Below are positions 56,641-64,000 of a DNA stretch of 64,000 bases, one piece after another. Position numbers and translations under genes: made by a program. The notes below the pieces were generated by a model that ran no database searches, was not told where the DNA came from, and worked only from the letters and a program-made list of their open reading frames with translations. Numbering within the stretch: position 1 is the stretch's first letter; each line of letters begins with the position of its first letter. This stretch comes from Ectocarpus siliculosus (lineage: Eukaryota; Sar; Phaeophyceae; Ectocarpales; Ectocarpaceae), in assembly GCA_000310025.1 (NCBI GenBank), contig FN648462.1, positions 99,563 to 163,562 of the forward strand. Direction: 5' to 3'.

Positions 56641-58943
56641 GACTCTTCTCGTGTCAAGATTGGTTGACGAAACGTTAGTCTGTTCGTGAGCCATGCGCAC
56701 ACGTCTTCCTCTGCTCGCTGTGTGTTGTAGCAGTCTGAGCGTAACCTACGGCGCTGATGTCCGCCTGTCTTGCGACCTCCAACTGGGGGATGATTGTAGT
56801 GGTGTGTTCTTTTTTTGGTATCTGTCCATAAGTAGATCAGTTTCGTCTTGTTTTTCGCGCACCGACGTGCAGGATGATGTGAAATGTGTGAATTTGGTGC
56901 CCTTGGAGAGTCGTCAAAAAAAAAATGATGACTGAGGGTTGTTGGAACTGTGTTTTAGTTTTCTTGGGTTTTGTTTCGACGTCCGATGACCCACAACAAA
57001 TGCGTCAGACGCGGCCAGTGGGTGGGGTGTAGTCGTGCTGGAAGCGTTGTACTCGTGGCATATCGTACGCCAATAGCAGTAGCGCAACTCCACGAGCGTT
57101 GGGTTGCACAGCCGCCTATATCTATGCGTTTATTTTGCCTGGGTCATACTCTGATAATCTGCACGTAACATGCCGTGGAAGTCGGTCGGGAATGGAAGTC
57201 TCCGCATATCATATGCATGATTTTGTTTATTTTTTCTCTCTTGTACGCGCGGAGGATATAACAGACTCATGCCTGTTAGATCTAGTTAGCGCTCACCGTT
57301 AGGGGGAACTAGGGCTGATGGAGGGTGGTAAAGATCAGAAACAGAGTACCATAGGATTGAAAGGCGTTGGGGGAGAAATGACACATTTCCATTCCTTCTC
57401 TCATGGTAACATGCGAGAAGTTGAGTCACAGACTAAGGTCACAAGTTTCGTTGATGCGGGGTTGGGGGAGAGGAGGAGGGCGCACCGTACGATGCAGCAC
57501 ACGGGTTTCAATCTGCTTTTTGTCCTTAGCCACATGTCTGGTGTCGTGGAATGTTCCGTTGTTATTATAAACATGTAAAATATGGCCGGCTTGTTGGTAC
57601 GTAGTGATAGGTTTGCTGGCTGCACCCATTGGAATGGCTGGACCTTGCTTACACCAAAATACAAAGGAGAATTTCAATCCATGCTCTAATTGCGGCTTGG
57701 TGGTGTTTCGACGGCGACGTGTTACAACAATGGTATAACAAATATCTAGTCTAGAGACGTGAAGATATTTGCATAATAATAATGCAACCGATTCTCGGCT
57801 CGTCCGAAAACGTGCTCTGCGGCGGCGGATGTGTCGTGGCTGTAGAGAGGGACGAAAAAAAAGCTTCAACGAGCTTATTGCACTTCATCTATCTGTCTTA
57901 CCTCGCTTTCAACAAGAAACTGTGTGTGATGTGTGCCCGGGGTTGTGGCACACACACACGGACGGGAGTGCAGTCCCCGTGCAAGTGTCTTACCTCTGGC
58001 CCGGCCAACTTGAGCAATGAAGACTCACTACCGAGAATGCTGCTCAATCGCGCGGGCGTCGAGTGTATGGATGCCGGTTGAGTTGTGTGGGGCGCACGCT
58101 CCTTTTGTGACAGCAGCGTTTCGCTCTAAACCGTGCCCTGCTCTGTTTGATACCATCCTCGACCAGGAGATGAGGTGTTTGTGGCCGCCCATGGTGAACT
58201 GTCTGTCTGCTGTGTGCGACTGTTCGATGCATAGACTACATCATCACACGTCCGCTCGTCTTTAATTTAGATAAATTGAATTTTCTCGTTGGTTCCTAAG
58301 ACATCCACCAAGCAAGCGTAGAATACCACCGCCGCCGTAACTCGGCCTCGTAAGGAACACACATTGACATGCATACAAAGTATAAAAGTGCTGGGTGTAG
58401 TCGACATATTATTTTACGTTGACTACAAACAACTACGTAGATCTACAGATATAATAACAATTTCGACTATTACCACAAAACAACAGCAACGTAGATCATG
58501 TATGTGCTGGGGATACTCTCTCTCACGACGCAACCTCCACGATCGCGGTGGTATGTACTGCTGTAGTACAGCAGCAATGCTACTGCACTTTGCTGAAATA
58601 ATTGACGACCGCGGAGAAGCAGTAGCCCGTAAGTATGTCCTACTTCTCCCGCCATTTCTTTCCTAAATGGCGCACTTTCCTGTACACGACTCTCTCTACT
58701 GCTTATTTATCTTTGTGCTCTGTGTGCGCTCCGTGCGCACATCATGCACGATGTGATCACATTCCAGTGACGGAGCCCCCTGCCCACGGGTTCAGTTACG
58801 GAGCCCCGCCGCCGCTTGCGCTGCAACTGATCTGTCTCTGTGATCAATGTGTTTGTACAACTGCGTGTAGAGACGATAATGAAGTAGCAACCAGCGGAGC
58901 AGGAGGAGAGCCGATTACTTACAGAGAAGCACGAGCTACGGGT
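56641..58943. other. Intergenic DNA between NRT2-E and the last gene
   Basis: No family motif or phase-consistent exon chain found. An imperfect palindrome around GTACTGCTGTAGTACAGCAG lies near 58555. The last gene may have unrecognised 5' exons here. Confidence 0.45.
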
Positions 58944-61900
58944 ATGGCTGTAGAAGCCAATTCTGATGGAGAGTACGACTACTTAGAAGCTGAGGAGAGG
59001 GAGCAAGCCGCGGATGATGAGGTTATCTCGATCCTGGATGACAGCAGCATCGAAGAGCAACATGATCGCTATCAGGAGAAGGGGGAGGAGGAGGAGCGGC
59101 AGGATGAGGAGGAGGAGGAGGGGGAGGAAGAGTAAGCCCAAGCAATTGCTGTGTCTGTGGTGTGCGTTTCTGTGCTTTCTCGGAGCTCTCTTGCGCATCG
59201 GGCTGCGTACACCGAGTTTTTAAAAACTGTGTTCCTACAGTCTATTAAAAACTGTGTTCCTACAGTCTATTACAAGTATGGTACCGCGGATGCATCATAC
59301 CGTTGCTCAAGATACCACACCCCCTGGAGAGATCTTCAAAGCCCGAGTACTCCACGAGGAAGAGGGTGCCGAAATCAAATGATACGCTGTCGGAAACATT
59401 TCGACGAGGCTGCTCCAGCGCCTCTATGTTCGGCGCCGTTACTGCTTGTCCTGCCGAGCAATCGAGCTCTGAAATTCGTTCGAGGGGGTATGATATCGGG
59501 TATAGTATCTTACGCGACCTTCGGAAGTTCTACAACTTTGTAGAATTTCTTGTACGGCGTACACCACTCGGTTCCACTCTCTTTTATGGCACTCAGATGG
59601 AGCGTACAGCAGCAGCGGCAGCAGCCTTTTTCGCGTCTTTGCGTGTTCTCCTTGTCTCCCTGCACGCTGAGCCACACCTACGACTGCTTCTCCTTGTCTC
59701 CCTGCACGCTGAGCCACACCTACGACTGCTCACAGATACGACTACCAAGACGCCGTAAACCGGTCCAGGCAGGAAGAGAGAGACGACGACGACAACCTCT
59801 CGGACATGTCCCAGGAATCCAACTACGAGTACGAGGTGTCTGATGGCGAAGCAGGGGTCTCGACGCAGGGCAAGGTGTGCTGCGCGTGCCTGGTGGCCGG
59901 GTTCCATTGAGACGAAGTCAGGTCGGATTTGTTCAATCGCGGCAGCGGCCTTTGCTTCTTCTCAGTTTTCTCTCCCTCTTGCGTATTTTCACTCTGTTCG
60001 GAAACACAGGGACCATTCACATGCTTATGTGATTGTCCCCATGGTCCCTACATTGCAGACCAGAGTGGTTATCAGTACAATAGTGTGCAAAGATTCTACA
60101 ATATCTCGTTGTTTCTGCAGCACAAGTAACGATATCTCATTGTTTCTGATTGGACAACACTCTACCGTATTCTGAACCAACTCTTCCACAACACTGTTCA
60201 ACCGGGTAAATCTCGCTACCAGCAACACGACAAGTTCCAACAACGGATGCACCAACTTTTTTTTTTTTTTTTGCTACGGACGGTGCAATACACACACACA
60301 CATGTTCTACGAAAACCTCGGACCAGTCGCGTGGAGGTACGTTACACGGTTGCGTTGTTTGCTCTCCCACCGATATCCCGGATTCACACACGCGGGGTTA
60401 GTGGACGGGAGCCCGGATCCCTGTGGTATTCTCGTGGACCCCGCATGGGCTCCATGTTGGCCCGAACTGGTTGCAGAGGCCGAAAGACGGCGTCATTTGT
60501 GCATGCCTGGCCACCCCCGCATTCCTCGAACGCGGTTCTCTCGCCTCTTTGGCACGAGGCCCACTCTGCCTGGTCGGCGAAAGCCTGACTAACCGTGGTA
60601 TGACACAAGATAACACACCCCCTGGACCAATTTTCAAAGCTCGATAACGCCACGACGAAGAGGATGCATAAATGAAATATTTTCGGAAAGCTCTCGTTGA
60701 GACAGCTTCAACGTCACCGTTTTCGACGCTGTGGCTCTTTCCGCTGTTGAGAAATCGAGATTTGAAAATCGGTCCAGGGGGTGTGTTATCTTGTGTCATT
60801 TACGGTACTCGACCCCTCCCGGCTTCGTGTAGGGGTATGGTGTGTTACGGTGGACGTTCTTGGTTTCGGCTGTCTTACTCTTGTGCCTGCGCACTACTAC
60901 TACTACAGCAACGTGTCTCGCGAACGAAGACGGCCGAAGCTGCAGCGAGGCGAGGAGTCTTGGTCTAAAATCCCACCGCAAAACTAAGAGGCGTGTGCGT
61001 GCCAAAGACGAGTACCGCGCCTATTGGTCGTCTCTCCAAGGGGTAGGAACGAGTATGTCCCCTCCCCCCTTCTCCGGTCGGTGCAAATGACGCCTTCCCA
61101 GGACTTAGCGGAAGCTGATGCCGGCGCGTTCGTGGAGGAATCGGACGGCATGTTCGCCAGGGTCGAGACCCCGTCGACGCACCTCGTGCGCCTGTGGATC
61201 GGCGTCAAGCCGTGGCGGCTGTACGAGGGCCTCGGGTCTAGGACCGTTGAGGCTCTCGGTCTGGATCCGTTGAAAGGGGTCATGGTGCGTGAGCAGTCTA
61301 GTTTTTTTTGTTCATGTGTTGGACGCAACACGTCCGTTACTTGTGTTTTGTTTTTTGCATCGAGGGCGGGAAGCGGCTTTTTGTGGTGCGCGCGTGTGTT
61401 TCCTGATTTGCTGTCTTGTGCGCCTGGCACTTTTCGCCACATGAAATTTTAGGCCATGATGTTTGCTGCTACGACGTGCTGTGCCATGATTTTTTCTGCT
61501 ACTGCTCTACGGTATCCAGCTTATCATGATAGGTGTGCGTTCCCCTGCTTTTGCTAACAGTGATGCTTAGCTTGTTTTTGGTCCGATTTTTTGTTTACGG
61601 TGCTTTGCTTTTTGAGGCGTCACTTGAGGTGGTATGCATATGTGCGGCTGCACGATCGGCCTCCAATCACCGTGCTACTTACCACTGTCGCCTTCCTCTC
61701 CGTCGTCATGATCGTCGTCGTCGTCGGCTGTCCATTTTGAGTGCTGCTTCGTTGCGTGCTGCGCGATGGGGAGCTTGGTTTCGTTACAGCAACGTAGCCC
61801 AGAGCCTGTCCGCGACATAGTATACCGTAGGTGACAGTTGGTATCACTTACACCCCCTGGACCGATTGTCAAAAGCTCGACTACTCCACAGCAGAAAGAA

Positions 61901-63455
61901 TGGCGGTGCCGAAAATGGCGCCATTGGAATAATCTCATGGAGAGCTTTCCGAACACGCATCGGTTGGTTTCTCCATCCCCATTCGTGGGTTGAGTTGTCG
62001 AGCTTTGACAATCGGTCCAGGGGGTGTGATATACTGTGCGACCTACCTTAGGGTACAGCAGCTTTCGTGTAGCGGTGCCTGTGTGTCCTGCGCGTGATTG
62101 CCTCCGTTCCCATCCTCCAATCCCACCCGCTGATGCCCCCGGGCGACCCACACGCACCCCACCCGCCCTTATTTCTTCTTCTGTGGGAACTGTGGTGCTC
62201 TTTCGTGCACGTTATGCTGGGAACGGACCAGTACTACACCTTTTCCAGCCCCAGGCGGCCCATACGCTCCCCCCCCCCTCCCTGATTTCTGAACTGTGGT
62301 GCTCTTGTGTGCAGGTGATGCTGACAACGGACCAGTACTACACTCTCTCCAACAAGTGTCCTGGTGTCAGGTGGTTGAGGCAGGTGGCCCCCGAAAAGAT
62401 GCACACGGCGGCCAAGTGCAGCGACGGAAGGTGAGACGTAGCGCGACAGGTTGCCTTGCAGTAGTAGATGGTATTAACCGCAAGGAAGTGGGCAGTTGGC
62501 AGAAAGTGGCGGAAGCTAGGCGTGTGCTGCTTGAAGCCGTGTTGATTGTTGGGTTTGCAGGAGATCGGTCGGCGTTGGCAAGGGCCCCGAGTTCCCAAGA
62601 AGACCCCCCAACTACAAAGTATGGTCCATGGTCTAACATCTACGGCATGCAAAACATAAGAGTACGCCCCACCCAACCTGTAGTTGCCACCGGTTCGGTT
62701 CTCTGCTTTACCCGGCTTCTAGCGCCACGGTTGCTTGTCTACTTGTTGGGCATAGGTTCTGGAGGCAATGGACATCACGGATGAGGCGTCGGGACTCGTG
62801 CACGCTCCTGTCGACCGTGCGGTCTTGACGCTTGCGGTACTCTCGGCCTTTTTTGTTTAGAAATCTGCGCACGGCAGCTACCCGAAATCCTCCCTCCCCC
62901 GACGCCGCTTTTCTTGTCCGCCCGTCGGATCGACGCGCCTGGGGGTCCGCACACCGACGTCACCACCAACACCACTACCACCATGACCACCACTACCACC
63001 ACTACCACCGCCACCACTGCCACTACTACCACCATGACCACCACCACCACCACTACCACCACTACCACCGCCACCATTGCCGCTACCACCAACATCATTT
63101 GTCACCATCGCCACCATGGCCACCACTATCCCCACCACCACCACCACCAACACCACCACCATGATCGTCACCAACGACAAACAGCGTCGGAGACACGTTC
63201 TCGCTTCAGTGGATGCTCCGCAAGAGGCTCGAGGAAGAGCTGAAGCAGAACTGGCCCCCCAGGTCCCGCTACGCCGACGAAGAGGAAGCCGAAGGTGATC
63301 CTCACCGCGCCGGCGGCGGCGGTCCCGGGCAGGCGGGTGGGGGTGCGGGGGCGGGGGACCCTAACATGGAGGCAACTCGCTTGGCGATTGAGGCGATTTG
63401 CGACTGCACCGCGGTGTCGGCGGAGCTCGCCGCCTATGCCCTGCAGTTTTCCCAG
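58944..63455 (+). CDS. Uncharacterised multi-exon protein with acidic N-terminus, partial
   Basis: Exons: 58944-59131, 59736-59874, 61102-61284, 62315-62430, 62561-62618, 62756 to about 62816, and 63185-63455. Donors and acceptors are canonical and phases agree up to exon 6. The exon 6 to 7 join is unresolved, so an exon may be missed. Exon 1 is strongly acidic (ILDDSSIEEQHDRY, then a Glu run) and exon 2 continues it (DDDDNLSDMSQESNYEYEV). Exons 3-4 look globular: THLVRLWIGVKPWRLYEG, then ALGLDPLKGVM and TTDQYYTLSNKCPGVRWL. Exon 5 has EFPRRPPNYK. Exon 7 has FSLQWMLRKRLEEELKQNWP, a Gly-rich linker and a helical segment. The order (acidic head, strand-rich block with conserved Tyr-Tyr and Pro) loosely recalls the N-terminus of PARP6/PARP8-type proteins. 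That is a weak visual resemblance only. The gene continues past 63455. Confidence 0.6.
59300..59524. mobile_element. CCGTA MITE, copy 3
   Basis: Left end CCGTTGCTCAAGATACCACA then CCCCTGGAGAGATCTTC; right end CGAGGGGGTATGATATC...TTCGG. The left TA (59298-59299) is present and the right one has decayed. The most diverged copy. It lies in intron 1 of the last gene. Confidence 0.7.
59646..59729. repeat. 42-base tandem duplication just before an acceptor
   Basis: Two nearly perfect 42-base units starting TTCTCCTTGTCTCCCTGCAC end six bases before the exon 2 acceptor (59735). The pyrimidine tract and likely branch region are therefore doubled. Confidence 0.88.
60593..60805. mobile_element. CCGTA MITE, copy 4
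   Basis: Inverted ends with ATGACACAAGATAACACACC and its near-complement GGTGTGTTATCTTGTGTCAT, closing TTTACGG then TA. The interior (CGACGAAGAGGATGCATAAA) is shared with copy 2. It lies in intron 2 of the last gene. Confidence 0.85.
61825..62053. mobile_element. CCGTA MITE, copy 5
   Basis: Left end CCGTAGGTGACAGTTGG, then CACCCCCTGGACCGATTGTC. Right end GACAATCGGTCCAGGGGGTG closing TTAGGG. TA is present on both sides (61823-61824 and 62054-62055). It lies in intron 3 of the last gene. Confidence 0.85.
62619..62680 (-). repeat. G-tract dispersed repeat, copy R8
   Basis: Minus-strand match to R6: GGGCGTACTCTTATGTTTTG, CATGCCGTAG, GTTAGACCATGGACC. It begins at the exon 5 donor of the last gene, so the donor GTATGG appears to come from the repeat. 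Confidence 0.7.
62960..63160. repeat. Compound (ACC/ACT)n trinucleotide array
   Basis: About 200 bases of ACC units interspersed with ACT, GCC and ATG variants. It creates Thr/His-rich plus-strand and Val/Gly-rich minus-strand open frames. Most likely intronic, between exons 6 and 7 of the last gene. Confidence 0.9.
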
Positions 63456-64000
63456 GTATTTTGCCTTAGTATAATAGGTAGATCCTGTTTGTCGGGTAGT
63501 TGTTAGGGTCGTCGTCACCGGGTGCTGGCCGTTTGGGGGAGGCGGGTGTGTGGGGGGGGAGGCATTCAAAAGCATATGCGAAGGTGGTTGCCGTTGACGG
63601 GCTTCATGACGTGCCTTTTTTTTCTTCCATCAGCATGTTCCAACGCTGTTGTTGAGCCTAATCACTTTCGTATAGTACGGAAGAGCATACCTCCTGGTAG
63701 GCGTGATTGAACGTGCTCGATTTTTGGGCTTGCCCTCTTTGCTAGATGGATTGTGCTTATTTTGCTTTGTCCGCCTCAGCAGTACTGGTACACGTGAGTG
63801 AACGGACTCACGCTGGGTCACCGTGCTTGCGCCACCTCCCCGTCTTTGGTGTCTTCTTGTTACGCGGCACACATGCGGTCCGTTGACTGCGGCGCAATGC
63901 GTTTTGAGATCTGCGACTCCTGCCTGCAATACTCCAGCTTCGCTGGTGTCGCGTGCCATATTGCCGGCCGGCGTCGCCTCTCCCCCCCCCCCCCCCACCC
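63456..64000 (+). other. Intron or continuation of the last gene to the window end
   Basis: Starts with the donor GTATTT after exon 7. No further exon was recognised before the window edge. It ends in a C-run. Confidence 0.4.

Noticed and set aside
60302-60592. 96-residue plus-strand frame starting FYENLGPVAWRYV
   Set aside because: It looks protein-like in composition but lies in intron 2 of the last gene, has no recognised motif and no phase partner. I could not support it as an exon.
62775-63180. Val/Gly-rich and Thr/His-rich frames
   Set aside because: Produced by the (ACC/ACT)n array in several frames; simple-sequence artefacts.
1-64000. CRISPR array, rRNA genes, bacterial operons
   Set aside because: No regularly spaced direct repeats of that type and no rRNA core seen; gene structure is eukaryotic.

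Overview
This is nuclear DNA from an intron-rich eukaryote. The genes have short GC-rich exons, GT-AG introns of about 250 to 2400 bases, oligo-G/oligo-C runs, and many small transposons and repeats. A family of NRT2-type nitrate transporters, a cytosolic-type NAD glycerol-3-phosphate dehydrogenase, a SMYD-type SET protein and a TTAGGG-type telomere-like array fit a photosynthetic stramenopile (a brown-alga-like genome is my best guess). That placement is inference; nothing in the window proves it.

Layout. 1-3927: repeats, no convincing gene, one 100-N assembly gap. 3928-10310 (minus): an eight-exon glycerol-3-phosphate dehydrogenase gene; its seventh intron holds a 1 kb foldback element with TTAA-like flanks. 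10311-13123: intergenic, with a tRNA-derived SINE. 13124-18830 (plus): a six-exon SMYD-like SET/TPR protein. 21169-56640: five NRT2 copies, A (+), B (-), C (-), D (+), E (+). All five have the same five-exon plan with a 19-base first coding exon. C is broken by a nonsense codon and a 4-base insertion. 58944-63455 and beyond (plus): an uncharacterised acidic-headed protein, incomplete at the window edge.

How the parts relate. The transporter cluster dominates: two subfamilies (A/B/E and C/D) arranged in both orientations. A and B share a 2515-bp inverted block that ends exactly at the stop codon and starts inside intron 1. First exons and promoters therefore stay different while the coding bodies look homogenised, which suggests gene conversion. 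C and D are divergent and share a roughly 960-bp upstream region with a SINE in it. A TA-flanked MITE sits in intron 2 of C, and D keeps the matching empty site, which fixes the element ends. Four more copies of that MITE lie elsewhere, three of them in successive introns of the last gene. A 1.5 kb terminal-inverted-repeat element with a decayed LINE tail inside it, and a short (CCCTAA)n array, lie between inverted copies A and B.

All exon boundaries were placed by hand from splice sites, reading-phase agreement and family motifs. No alignment or transcript data were available.
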